DNA of 64,000 nt from an uncultured Myxococcales bacterium (lineage in GTDB: Bacteria > Myxococcota_A > UBA9042 > CAIXZC01): positions 62,001 through 126,000 of the forward strand of contig CAITUV010000046.1 of assembly GCA_903895725.1 (NCBI GenBank). Direction: 5' to 3'. The number at the start of each line of letters is the position of its first letter. The first letter of the stretch is position 1. This document shows, piece after piece, positions 1-8,539 of this stretch. The notes beneath the pieces are model-generated. The model was not told the origin of the DNA. It worked only from the letters and a program-made list of their open reading frames with translations, and did not search any database. The position numbers and the translations under genes are program-made.

Positions 1-859
1 CCGGGAGCTCAAGCCCCGGAACCTTCCTCGAGGGCGGTTCCGGCCGCCCCATCATCTTCTCGGCCAGTATCGCCGCCGTCTGCCTCGCATTGACCGGCAG
101 TGTGCCGCTCAGCACCTGGTACGCCACCGCACCCAGCGAGTAGATGTCGCTCGGCGGCCCCAACGTCCCGCCCGCCACCTGCTCTGGGCTCATGTACGCC
201 GGCGACCCCAGCAGCATCCCAGCGGCCGTCAGGTTCGCCTGCTCGCTCCCTTCGATCACCTTGGCAATTCCGAAGTCGAGCACGGTCACGAAGTCCGTCT
301 CGCCACCCCGGTTCGATACCATGATGTTGTCCGGCTTGAGATCGCGGTGGATCACCCCCGCCCGATGCGCTTCCTCCAGCGAATCACATACCTGCGTGAG
401 CAGCCGCAACGCCCGCCGCCAGGGAAGCCGCCCCGCCGGCACTCCCTCCTCCTGGGCCAGCTTGCGCAGCGTCCTGCCCTCCACGAACTCCATCACCATG
501 AACAGGAAGCCATCCTCGGCCTGATCGAGGTCGAACGTCGTGATCGTGTGAGGATTCGTCAGCCGAGTGACGATCCGGGCCTCGTGAAAGAACCGAGCCA
601 CCATGCTCGAGTCGCTGCGGAATTCCGTACGCAGCACCTTGACCGCCACAGCCTTGCCCAGCACCAGGTGAGTCGCCCGGTACACCGACCCGAATCCCCC
701 CTGCCCCAGCGACTTCTCCAGGCGGTACTTCTGCCGCAACACCCTTCCCGACAGGTCCGACAGCACGGGCACCTCGATCAGGATGCTCCCGTCGTCCGGG
801 CATGTCGCCACCTTTTCCCGAAACACGGCGTGGCAATGCGGACAGATGAACTCAGCCAT
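1..859 (-). CDS. Ser/Thr protein kinase, zinc-ribbon N-terminus (partial, runs off left edge)
   Basis: Only the first 286 residues are in the window; the 3' end lies beyond base 1. It begins with a short zinc-ribbon-like segment (C6-P-H-C9, then C20-P-D-D-G). A Hanks-type kinase domain follows: glycine loop GQGGFGSVY (residues 52-60), the ATP-anchoring lysine in AVKVL (K74), the catalytic HRDLKPDN (171-178), DFGIAK (195-200) and the SPEQ activation-segment motif (224-227). No residue visible here is missing. The ATG at 859 is 26 bp past the stop of the exonuclease gene upstream, so the two are probably co-transcribed. Kinases of this layout are numerous in Myxococcota and usually carry sensor or TPR domains further on, but that part cannot be seen. 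The substrate is unknown. Confidence 0.93.
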   Translation of the reverse strand, partial: MAEFICPHCHAVFREKVATCPDDGSILIEVPVLSDLSGRVLRQKYRLEKSLGQGGFGSVYRATHLVLGKAVAVKVLRTEFRSDSSMVARFFHEARIVTRLTNPHTITTFDLDQAEDGFLFMVMEFVEGRTLRKLAQEEGVPAGRLPWRRALRLLTQVCDSLEEAHRAGVIHRDLKPDNIMVSNRGGETDFVTVLDFGIAKVIEGSEQANLTAAGMLLGSPAYMSPEQVAGGTLGPPSDIYSLGAVAYQVLSGTLPVNARQTAAILAEKMMGRPEPPSRKVPGLELP

Positions 860-884
860 CGGCTTACCTCCGTCCAGTCAGCGG

Positions 885-2228
885 CTACAGGCCTGGCAAC
901 CCCGGCCCCTTCGGTTTCTTGGGCGTCTTCTTGTCCGGGGCGTGGTGAGCAGTCTCCTCCTCGTGATACTGAGCCGTCGTCTCCCCCTCCGGGGCCGCCA
1001 ACTCCACCGTCTCGACCACATCTCCATCCTTCCCGTCGGCAGAGGCCGGGCCCGGCCGCCCCTCCTCGAACGGCAGCCGTTCCTCAGGCTCCGCCACCGG
1101 CGTCATCATCACCGCCTCTTTCAGCGACGACTTCGACGGTGCAGCGGGGCGCTCCGCCGCAGCGGGAGCCTTGGGGACGGGGGCCGGTGCCTCCCGTGGG
1201 GCACCGGCGGGAGGTGCCTTCGGGACGGGGGCAGGTGCCTCCCCCGGTTCAAGAGGCGCTGGCGAAAGGTCGCCCCTCTGGTTGAGGAACCTCCGCTCGA
1301 ACTTGTTGCTCCAGGCCGTGTACTCGTCGTCGCCGGCCTGGAGGAGCAGCATTGCCGCACCGTTGACCTGCGAGTCCATGTAGTCGACCATGTGCAGCAG
1401 CAGCCCTTCCAGCGTGATGGGGCTGACCGGTGCTCCCTTCTCCGCTTCTCCGTGATGCGACACGACCAGGTGCTTGAGCCGCTGCGCCAGCTCCACCGGG
1501 AATTCCGGCACCTTCGCCAGCAGCCCGTCGAGCAGCTCGATCCCCAACACCAGGTGTCCCACCAGCCGCCCCTCGGTCGTCAGGTCGATGCCTCGCTCGA
1601 ACCGGTACTCCCGGATCTTCCCGATGTCGTGCAGCATGGTTCCGACGATCAGCAGATCCCGGTCGACCAGCCCGGGGAACTGCTTCCCATAATGGTCCGC
1701 CACGAACACGGCGATCTGCATCATCGACAACGAGTGCTCGAGCAGCCCCCTCATGTATGCGTGGTGCATCATCTTGGCCGCAGGGACCGCAGAGAACCGG
1801 GTCATGAGCTCCTCGTCCCGTCGGATCACCTCGACGAGCGCCCGGAGATTCGGATCCGTCAGCGTGGACAGCACGCGGTCGAGCCCCGTCAAGAGCTCCC
1901 CCGCCTCGAACCTCGAGGCCGGTACCAGCCTGGAGGCCAGATCCTCGGTCCACTGGAGCATCCGGATCGTCCGCACCGTGATCTGAGGCCGTTCCCGGTA
2001 CACCGTCACCACCCCCTCCACGTGTACCGGCATCATCCGCTCCAGCTGCCCGTCGACCATCTCCGCCTCATCCCAGAGCTTGCCTTCGATCTCCCCCCGC
2101 CGATCGCTGAGCACCAGGGTCAGGTACTTCTTGCCCACCTTCGACTGGGCCAGTGATTTCTCCTTGAGCAGGAAGACGGCAGATACCGGTGCGCCTGCCT
2201 CCAACGCGTCGAAGCTGTTCTCGCTCAT
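885..2228 (-). CDS. YhaM-type 3'-5' exonuclease: OB-fold plus HD domain
   Basis: 447 residues from the ATG at 2228; an in-frame GTG at 2237 is an alternative start. The N-terminus (about 10-95) looks like an OB-fold nucleic-acid-binding domain. The middle (about 150-300) is an HD phosphohydrolase domain: H165, the HD pair H200-D201 in MLHDIGK, H258/H259 in VSHHGE and D282. This is the arrangement of the YhaM family, which degrades RNA and DNA 3'-5' with metal ions. The last 110 residues are a low-complexity Pro/Ala/Glu tail with the block APVPKAP repeated, which is not part of the known family and may be a linker or protein-binding tail. It lies between the permease gene and the kinase gene on the same strand, with short gaps. 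Confidence 0.85.
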   Translation of the reverse strand: MSENSFDALEAGAPVSAVFLLKEKSLAQSKVGKKYLTLVLSDRRGEIEGKLWDEAEMVDGQLERMMPVHVEGVVTVYRERPQITVRTIRMLQWTEDLASRLVPASRFEAGELLTGLDRVLSTLTDPNLRALVEVIRRDEELMTRFSAVPAAKMMHHAYMRGLLEHSLSMMQIAVFVADHYGKQFPGLVDRDLLIVGTMLHDIGKIREYRFERGIDLTTEGRLVGHLVLGIELLDGLLAKVPEFPVELAQRLKHLVVSHHGEAEKGAPVSPITLEGLLLHMVDYMDSQVNGAAMLLLQAGDDEYTAWSNKFERRFLNQRGDLSPAPLEPGEAPAPVPKAPPAGAPREAPAPVPKAPAAAERPAAPSKSSLKEAVMMTPVAEPEERLPFEEGRPGPASADGKDGDVVETVELAAPEGETTAQYHEEETAHHAPDKKTPKKPKGPGLPGL

Positions 2229-2282
2229 GGTACACACCCCGAATGAGGCCGGTCGGCCGCGGCCCCGCCTGGCCGGCCCGGG

Positions 2283-4211
2283 CTACTCCAGCTCCCGGAG
2301 CCCTTCCACCGGGTCGCGATCCGCTGCCCGACGGGCCGCAATCGCAACCGCGATGTAGATGGCGACCAGCGACATGGCGCACGCCAGCAGAGCGTCCGTC
2401 AGCCGCAGTTTGACTGGAAGTTTAGACACGAAGTACACCATGGGGTCAAGCGGAAACCCCACCTGATCCAGGAGCACGCACAGGCCCACGGCCAGCCCCA
2501 GCCCAGCCACGGTCCCCGCAAGCCCCATTCCAAGCCCCTGCAGCAGGAAGACCCGGCCCACCTGTCCGGAGGTCGCCCCCATGGCCTTGAGGATCGCAAT
2601 GTCCGAGGTCTTTTCGCGTACGATCATCATCTGAGAGCTCACGATGTTGAACGCCGCCACCACGATGATGATCAGGAAGAACAGCGTCAGGACGATGCGC
2701 TGCCGCTTCATCGAGCTGAACAGCGGCCGGTTCATCTCCTCCCACGTGATCACCCGGTGCTCGTCCTTGAGCCCGAAGGCCATCTCGCCGGACAGGTTTG
2801 CGAACTTGACGTCGTTCAACACGCCCGACACGTTGGCCAGGACGCCGCCTACGTCGGCCGGGGCCTCCTGACCGGCGACGGCCCGTGCGTACCGCTCGAC
2901 CAGCACCGGGAAATTCTCCTTCACGTCGAGCAGCGAGAAGCCGGACAGGTAGCGCCCGATGTCGATGGACAGTGCCTCGCTCGCAAAGAGGTCATCCACC
3001 CGAACTTCGACCCACCGGGCCAGATCCCCCTGATGGAGGAATCGCCTGGCAGCCTCGAAATCCACGACCGCCAGCTTGCTGTCATACTCGTAGAAGCCCA
3101 GCGTCAGGATCCCTCGAACCACGAACGTGTCCGCAATCGTCCTCCCCTTGCGCCGTCCCGTGGAGAGGCCTGGAATGGAGAACAGCGGCGAAACCAGCCG
3201 GATCTCGTCCCCCGTCCGGGCCCCGATCCGGGCGGCCAGCTCGCTCCCCAGCAGCACCCCGGGCAGCGGACCGCCCGCGGCCTCGACAGGAGCGACCTCC
3301 CCCGCTGCCACCTGTCGTCGCCCCGACGGAAGCACCAGCTCCAGCGGCTCCTTCCCCACGTTTACCACGCACAGCCTGGCCACTCCCCCCGACTGTTCCG
3401 GCTGAGGCGAAGGGCAGCTCCAGAGTGCCGCCTTGCCCCCCTGCCTCCCCAGCACCAGCGTCTGGTTGCCCGGGCCAATGGTAGCCTTCACCTTCTCGTT
3501 CCCGACCGTGATGTCCATCTCCGTTTCCGGGCTCTCCCGCCACCCGGAGTCCTGGCCCGGCGAGAGCCCCACTTTCTCATCGACCAACACCCCCCCGAGA
3601 GTCACTTCTACACGCTCCTCCAGGGCAGACACGACCCGGAACCGTGGGAACTCCTCCTCCTCCGCCAGCGACTGCACCACCACCGGCTCCCGCCCTGACG
3701 CTGCAGCCACCACATACCGGCTTCCCCCGGGCAGAGGCCCGACCTCCAGAGTGCTCCCCGCAAGCGAGACCTGCGGCTCAATCGACATCCCGTCGAATGC
3801 GCCTTCCGTCCGGAACTGCTCCAGGACCGCGGCAACCCGCTCGTCCCGAATATCCATCCCCTTGACGATGCATCCGCCGCGCCGCCCCCGGAAGCTCGCC
3901 ATCATCTCATCGTACGTGGCCGGCGTCGCAGATTGGAGGTGCGGCTTTTCCGACAGGAGATCGACCACCTCCTTCCAGTTCGGAAGATCGCCGCCGCGGC
4001 CGATCACCACCAGGTGCGGGTACACTCCCAGGATCTTGTCCCGAAAGACATCCTCGAACCCCGACGTCACCGAGAAGATGATTACCAGCGAGGCCACACC
4101 GAGCGCCAGCCCCAGCGTCGACACCACTGCCACCAGCGAGACGTATGACCGTCTCCCCGAGGCCAGCAGCCGTGCCGCGATGAACCACTCCGGTCCGAAA
4201 CGTCGAAACAC
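2283..4211 (-). CDS. LolC/LolE-type ABC transporter permease (FtsX/MacB fold)
   Basis: 642 residues. The GTG at 4211 is preferred because AGGAGAGG sits just before it; an upstream GTG at 4238 would add nine residues but has a poor ribosome site. Topology fits the MacB/LolE type 7 permease family: one membrane helix at about 24-48, a very large periplasmic domain, then three helices at about 506-526, 552-578 and 608-626. The cytoplasmic EKTSDIAILKAMGA motif, where the ATPase couples, is present after helix 2. In such systems the permease extracts lipoproteins from the inner membrane for transfer by LolA. The periplasmic domain is longer than in E. coli LolC/E (about 400 residues). No LolD ATPase gene lies nearby, so the partner must be encoded elsewhere. 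Confidence 0.85.
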   Translation of the reverse strand: MFRRFGPEWFIAARLLASGRRSYVSLVAVVSTLGLALGVASLVIIFSVTSGFEDVFRDKILGVYPHLVVIGRGGDLPNWKEVVDLLSEKPHLQSATPATYDEMMASFRGRRGGCIVKGMDIRDERVAAVLEQFRTEGAFDGMSIEPQVSLAGSTLEVGPLPGGSRYVVAAASGREPVVVQSLAEEEEFPRFRVVSALEERVEVTLGGVLVDEKVGLSPGQDSGWRESPETEMDITVGNEKVKATIGPGNQTLVLGRQGGKAALWSCPSPQPEQSGGVARLCVVNVGKEPLELVLPSGRRQVAAGEVAPVEAAGGPLPGVLLGSELAARIGARTGDEIRLVSPLFSIPGLSTGRRKGRTIADTFVVRGILTLGFYEYDSKLAVVDFEAARRFLHQGDLARWVEVRVDDLFASEALSIDIGRYLSGFSLLDVKENFPVLVERYARAVAGQEAPADVGGVLANVSGVLNDVKFANLSGEMAFGLKDEHRVITWEEMNRPLFSSMKRQRIVLTLFFLIIIVVAAFNIVSSQMMIVREKTSDIAILKAMGATSGQVGRVFLLQGLGMGLAGTVAGLGLAVGLCVLLDQVGFPLDPMVYFVSKLPVKLRLTDALLACAMSLVAIYIAVAIAARRAADRDPVEGLRELE

Positions 4212-4530
4212 GTCCTCTCCTGCGTCCCCGGCCCACACGGCACCGACCCCGCTTGGAAGGCCCGCTACCGCTTGCCGGACAGCGCCGCTACATTACACGG
4301 GGGACCGGTGCACGTCAACGCAACCGGAACCGCTTCCCGCCAGTCCGGGGCCCATCCCTCGGGCATGACACCGGAAGGCGCCCGGGCACCTCCCGGCACC
4401 GGGTGACGAAAAACGTCAGCATCCGGTGACGCGGATTGCCAATCCAGAGCCGCCCTCCCTCCGCCCGGCCGGGCCCGAAATGGAAAAGATCCCCTGCAAT
4501 CTCGAGGGGTTGAACGAAAAAAAAGGCCGC
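4212..4530. other. Divergent intergenic region without a gene
   Basis: This stretch separates the minus-strand permease from the pilin promoter. Open frames on both strands run through it, but they have no ribosome site, no recognisable domain and no continuity with a family. I see no convincing small RNA. The enhancer sites expected for a sigma-54 activator of the pilin gene should lie here, but I cannot recognise the motif. Confidence 0.5.
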
Positions 4531-4546
4531 TGGCACCGCAGTTGCA
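4531..4546 (+). promoter_or_regulatory. Sigma-54 promoter of the pilin gene
   Basis: TGGCAC (4531-4536), five bases, then TTGCA (4542-4546). The GG and GC dinucleotides have the required spacing of ten bases. This is essentially the full -24/-12 consensus. Transcription would start near 4558, giving a leader of about 65 bases before the pilin ATG. Pilin genes of Myxococcus and Pseudomonas are sigma-54 dependent and activated by PilR, which supports the call. Confidence 0.85.
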
Positions 4547-4621
4547 TAAGGGGGGTTCAGGCAATTGGCCCGGCGGGTGACCGGGCTGGAAGGTAGAAGG
4601 ACCCAACAAGGAGGAAGAGAG

Positions 4622-5212
4622 ATGATGAAGATGATTCGCAACAACAAGGGCTTCACGCTGATTGAGCTCATGATCGTCGTGGCCATTCTGGCCATCCTGT
4701 CGGTCGTGGCCGTTCCCGCCTTCATCAAGTACATGCGCAAGGCGAAGACGTCCGAGGCCGTGGACATGCTGGACAAGATCTACAAGGGCGCGTCGGACTA
4801 CTATGCCACGCCTCGCGTGGAAGAGAACACCGCGTCCAAGCTGGACTGCCAGTTCCCGGCTGACGACGGCCCGACCCCCGTCGAGCAGAACTGCTGCTCG
4901 GGTGGCGTTGGCGGTGGCAAGGACACCAACAACGACGACCGCTGCGACACCGATCCGGATCAGTGGAGCACTGCCACCTGGTCGGCCCTGAAGTTCCAGA
5001 TCACCGAGGAGCACTATTTCTGGTACTCCTTCGATTGGAACGACAAGACCCGGACCGAGGCCCAGTTCACGGCTGACGCACACGCCGACCTGGACTGCGA
5101 TGGCACCGTGTCCACGTTCCAGCGCTATGGAAAGGGCGACCCCAAGGCCACCTCGGGCGAGTGCTCGATCGTGAGCGCCGCTGCCCTCTTCTCGCAGAAC
5201 GAGACTGAATGA
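4622..5212 (+). CDS. pilA: Type IV major pilin-like prepilin
   Basis: 196 residues. The start at 4622 follows AAGGAGGAAGAG and gives a short leader, MMKMIRNNKG. Prepilin peptidase would cut after G10, and F11 would be methylated. The mature N-terminus FTLIELMIVVAILAIL has the conserved E5 and the hydrophobic helix that packs the fibre core. The globular part carries five visible cysteines, including a CC pair in QNCCSGG, and an acidic Asp/Asn-rich loop. The gene stands alone with its own sigma-54 promoter and a strong hairpin after it, as expected for an abundant structural protein. It could be a minor or specialised pilin, because no assembly genes lie nearby; the promoter argues for the major subunit. 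Confidence 0.9.
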   Translation: MMKMIRNNKGFTLIELMIVVAILAILSVVAVPAFIKYMRKAKTSEAVDMLDKIYKGASDYYATPRVEENTASKLDCQFPADDGPTPVEQNCCSGGVGGGKDTNNDDRCDTDPDQWSTATWSALKFQITEEHYFWYSFDWNDKTRTEAQFTADAHADLDCDGTVSTFQRYGKGDPKATSGECSIVSAAALFSQNETE

Positions 5213-5230
5213 TCTAGCTGCTGAGTAGAG

Positions 5231-5248
5231 AGTCCGACTCGTCGGACT
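5231..5248 (+). terminator. Small hairpin after the pilin gene
   Basis: AGTCCGA, four-base loop CTCG, TCGGACT: a perfect 7 bp stem starting 19 bases after the pilin stop. It has no T tract. Together with the larger hairpin at 5254 it may protect the 3' end of an abundant message or stop transcription. Confidence 0.5.
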
Positions 5249-5253
5249 TCTAC

Positions 5254-5291
5254 GAGGGTCGGTCGGGTATCGGGGCGCCCGACCGACCCTC
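5254..5291 (+). terminator. Strong hairpin terminator after the pilin gene
   Basis: A perfect 14 bp inverted repeat (5254-5267 with 5278-5291, arm GAGGGTCGGTCGGG) around a 10-base loop. Such a long stem just after a single strongly expressed gene is most simply its terminator, although no T run follows. Confidence 0.7.
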
Positions 5292-5379
5292 GGCGCGTTA
5301 AGGGAGTTCCGCCGCCCCGAGCCTCTTCCGGAATACTCCACCCAACCCCGTCCTTTCGTCCCGATTGTGGTCCACTTTT

Positions 5380-5407
5380 TTGATCGTGCGGGCCGCATGG
5401 TTATATT
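5380..5407 (+). promoter_or_regulatory. Candidate sigma-70 promoter
   Basis: TTGATC (5380-5385), 16-base spacer, TATATT (5402-5407). It lies in an AT-richer pocket and would start transcription near 5414, about 50 bases before the ATG at 5464. Confidence 0.5.
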
Positions 5408-5463
5408 CTTTCTTAAGGAATCGCACGGACGGACGTCTCCATGCGGCCGTCAAGGAGGGTGCG

Positions 5464-6477
5464 ATGAGGGGCAGCCGACAGACTGGCGACAAGACTCTCC
5501 CCGTGGCAGTACTCCTGCTGGCCACCCTGCTGATCCCCGGACATGCTGCGGCGCAGACCTGGTCAGCCGATCGCCTTGCCCATGCCCGTGCCGGTGAGGT
5601 CATCTTCTGGCCCCAGCGCGTCAATCCCGACCTCGATGCCCAGATCTTCGTTCAGCTGGCCCATCCCGCCGAGCTTCCGATTGCCGGAGTACGATGCGGA
5701 AAGGATCTCATTGAGCTCGGCCCTCCGGCCTGGAGCCACCCGGAAGGGCTGCTTCACGCCTTCGACCTGGAATGGACCCTGCCCCGCGTCCGCATGACCT
5801 GCGATCTGTTCGTCCAGGTGGACGAGGCGACTCTGGCCAAGGCCTCGAACCCCCTCGTCGTGAGGCCTCGGGGAGCGGCTCCGTCCATCTCCACCCAGGA
5901 GGTGACCTGGGATTCCGATTCCGGCGAGGCAATCCTCGAGGTCGACGGTGCCGGCTTTGACGACGAGGTGACGGTGCTTTGGGTCTCGGCATCGACCTTC
6001 TCCACGTTCGAGCGGGCCGCCCGTGTCGAACAGCAGGGGAAGCTCAGCCGGGTAGTGACCCCCTTTGCCGCATCCCTCCGCAAAGCAGGGACCGGTCAGT
6101 ACCTCGTGGTCGTGCTCAACGAAGACCACACTGCGGCCGTGGCCCCCGACTTTTTCACCGTGTCCGAACGGCTCGAGCCCGAGGTCGACTCGGTCCGCCT
6201 GGTCAAGAGGCAGGGGGCACCCCGCCTGCTCGTCACCGGCTTCGAGCTCGACCGCCTCTCGCGCTGCGTGCTGCGGGTACCGGCAGGCGACCTTCCTCTC
6301 ACGTGGGTGCTGGCCGAAGACGACGACGGCCTCCTCCTCACCCTTCCCCCCCGCTTCGATGCCGCCACCCTGGCCCGGGCCGATGTCGGCATCTCCGGCT
6401 CCACCCTCTACCTGGTCCCCGCATCCGGCCGGTTGTCCGACCATGGTGCACCCGACTCTCCTGCCTTGTCGCACTGA
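5464..6477 (+). CDS. Secreted protein of unknown function
   Basis: 337 residues from the ATG at 5464, which follows AAGGAGGGTGCG. The N-terminus is a signal peptide: basic MRGSRQTGDK, the hydrophobic run LPVAVLLLATLLIP, and a likely cut after HAAA near residue 30. The mature protein looks all-beta, with segments such as EAILEVDGAGFDDEVTVLWV and PRLLVTGFELDRLSRCVLRV that resemble consecutive IPT/TIG-like or Ig-like sandwiches reading surface-recognition folds. It contains only a few cysteines. I do not recognise a family. It is a single gene with its own promoter. It lies between the pilin gene and a converging Sel1-repeat gene, so a role at the cell surface is possible but unproven. Confidence 0.7.
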   Translation: MRGSRQTGDKTLPVAVLLLATLLIPGHAAAQTWSADRLAHARAGEVIFWPQRVNPDLDAQIFVQLAHPAELPIAGVRCGKDLIELGPPAWSHPEGLLHAFDLEWTLPRVRMTCDLFVQVDEATLAKASNPLVVRPRGAAPSISTQEVTWDSDSGEAILEVDGAGFDDEVTVLWVSASTFSTFERAARVEQQGKLSRVVTPFAASLRKAGTGQYLVVVLNEDHTAAVAPDFFTVSERLEPEVDSVRLVKRQGAPRLLVTGFELDRLSRCVLRVPAGDLPLTWVLAEDDDGLLLTLPPRFDAATLARADVGISGSTLYLVPASGRLSDHGAPDSPALSH

Positions 6478-6585
6478 GGAACGCTGCATCGCGGCGCGTC
6501 CCGACCCGGATTGACAGCCAGGCTATCTCGATCGAATCGTGAGGAGGAAACGACCCTTCAGGGTGGGTCTTCCTGACGTCATTCG

Positions 6586-8394
6586 CTATTGCGGGGGAGG
6601 GGTGGGCGGGTTGGCCTGCTTGATCTTTTCGGCCGCGTCGCAGCAGGGCTGGCTGAGGAGAGTGCAGCCCTGGTTGTAGTAGTCCAGGGCTTTGACGGCA
6701 TCGGGGGTTCCGCCCCATCCCAGCCGCCAGTAGTCTCCCATTGCGGCACACCCGTTTGAAGACTTCTCGGTGCAGGCCTTCTCTCCCATGGCGCGTCCAG
6801 GCTCGATGCTCCTCTCACCGCCGGTGCCGCTCATGAGGAAGCTGCTCAGCACTCCGCACGAATCGGCATGACCCGCATTGCACCCCTTGGTGACCCGAGC
6901 CCGAGCCGCCACCGGATCCTGCGAGACACCGTTGGCCCCCGTCTGGAGGTAGATCGCCAGCTCCACGCAGGAGGCCCCCCAGCCCAGATCGCATGCCCTT
7001 TCATGCAGTGCCGTGGCGGCGGCCGGATCCGGCGCATCCGCACCCTGACCCTTCAAGGTCAGCTCGGCCAGCACCGCACAGGCCACTGCGAATCCCCCGT
7101 CGCAACCCTTCTGCGACCAGGTCCGGGCCGCGGCGAAGTCCTTTCTCAGGTCCCGGTAGTAGAACGCAAGGCGAGCGCACGCCCTGGCCTCCCCCAGCTC
7201 ACACCCCCGCTGGAGCAGCGAGAACCCCTGCGCCTCGTCTCCTTCCCTCTTGTCGAAATCATAGATCCACTCCGACGCGAACTGGCACGCCCGCCCGATC
7301 CCCGACTCACACGCAGCCCGGGCATACCCCTGAGCCTTCACCTTGTCCTGGGGGCCGGCAGTCCCACTGTTCAAGTAGCCGGACAGGAAGAAGCACACTT
7401 CGACGTCCCCCAGGTCACACCCCCGCTGAAAGGCCGTCCGAGCCTTCGACTGATCGACCGTGACTCCAAGTCCGCGGTCATAGATCAGCCCAAGCGACTT
7501 GCAGCCGGCGGGCTCGTCCAGGTTGCACCCCTTCCCATAGAACTCGACCGCTTTCCCCACCGCCTTCTCCGTCCCGAAGCCATTCTCGTACATGACCCCG
7601 GCGTTCGAGCAGCCAAGCCCGTCCGAGAGCTCACACGCCTTCAGGTAGAGAGCCAAACCACCCTCGGCACTGGCTTCGCCCGAGAGCCCCTTCTCGACCA
7701 CGTAGCCCAGGTTGGCGCACGCATGCCCCGATCCGGCCTCGCAGGCGCCAGTGAGGAGCGTCTTGGCCCCATCGGGATCCTTGGCGCCGCCCTTCCCGTC
7801 CAGCATCATCGCACCGAGATTGGCACATCCCTGGCTGTCGCCTCCGTCACAGACCGACCGGTAGACCTGCCTCGCCCTCTCAGGATCGGCTGGGCCGCCG
7901 ATTCCGTGCTCCAGCGTAACCGCGAGGTTGTTGCAGCCATAGAGCTCTCCCGCCTTGCAGGCACCGTCATACAGTTGCCGGGCCTTGGCCGGGTCCTTGG
8001 CTCCGCCCTTCCCGGTCTCGTAGAACACCCCCAGATTGCTGCAGCCGAGCTGATCCTCGAGCCGACACGCCTTCTCGTACAGCTGCCGCGCCGAAACCAG
8101 ATCGATGGCGCCGCCTTCCCCCACCTCGAGCATGTACCCGAGCATGACGCACGCTTCTCTGGCATCCACATCGCAGCCCTGCTTGTAGAGCCCGCGCGCC
8201 CGCACCTTGTCCTCCGCATAGCCGTCCAGTCCCCGGTAGCAGGCCTCGGCACGGTACAGTGCCTCGTCGAGCGACAGACCCGCATCCGCCGAGGCGGGGG
8301 CAGGCTGTGCATGGGCCCGGGGGACCGGCCACGCCCCGACGAGGATGGCGGAAACGAAGGCAATAGAACTCGCAAACCTGGCATACGATGTCAT
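6586..8394 (-). CDS. Exported Sel1-repeat protein, cysteine-rich (Hcp-like)
   Basis: 602 residues from the ATG at 8394, eight bases after GAGG; the in-frame GTG at 8403 overlaps that site and is less likely. A signal peptide (hydrophobic FASSIAFVSAILVGAWPV, cut after AHA) is followed by about fourteen Sel1-type helical hairpin repeats of about 36 residues. The recurring pattern is a Cys, seven residues on another Cys, then NLG and a GxGG-A-D turn, as in CSNLGVFYETGKGGAKDP. Paired cysteines in each repeat are the mark of the Helicobacter cysteine-rich protein type, in which disulfides staple each repeat. Such proteins are solenoid scaffolds for protein-protein contacts in the periplasm or outside the cell. 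The protein ends in a short Pro-rich tail. The partner is unknown. Confidence 0.85.
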   Translation of the reverse strand: MTSYARFASSIAFVSAILVGAWPVPRAHAQPAPASADAGLSLDEALYRAEACYRGLDGYAEDKVRARGLYKQGCDVDAREACVMLGYMLEVGEGGAIDLVSARQLYEKACRLEDQLGCSNLGVFYETGKGGAKDPAKARQLYDGACKAGELYGCNNLAVTLEHGIGGPADPERARQVYRSVCDGGDSQGCANLGAMMLDGKGGAKDPDGAKTLLTGACEAGSGHACANLGYVVEKGLSGEASAEGGLALYLKACELSDGLGCSNAGVMYENGFGTEKAVGKAVEFYGKGCNLDEPAGCKSLGLIYDRGLGVTVDQSKARTAFQRGCDLGDVEVCFFLSGYLNSGTAGPQDKVKAQGYARAACESGIGRACQFASEWIYDFDKREGDEAQGFSLLQRGCELGEARACARLAFYYRDLRKDFAAARTWSQKGCDGGFAVACAVLAELTLKGQGADAPDPAAATALHERACDLGWGASCVELAIYLQTGANGVSQDPVAARARVTKGCNAGHADSCGVLSSFLMSGTGGERSIEPGRAMGEKACTEKSSNGCAAMGDYWRLGWGGTPDAVKALDYYNQGCTLLSQPCCDAAEKIKQANPPTPPPQ

Positions 8395-8539
8395 CACGGT
8401 CACCTCATGTCGAACCCTGGGCCAATCTAGGCATGCCGATCCCTTCCGTCAACCCGTCTGCGCCACGGCGGGGTTGTCCGGAAACCCGCATTGTGCTAGA
8501 GATGACCCGGCCGGCCGGGCCGCGCCAGTGAGGGGAGAC

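Noticed and set aside
5230..5300. A riboswitch after the pilin
   Set aside because: The structure is two simple hairpins downstream of a stop, with no conserved ligand core and no gene close behind.
4265..5398. Minus-strand frame across the pilin gene
   Set aside because: Antisense to the pilin, which has a sigma-54 promoter, ribosome site and prepilin motif.
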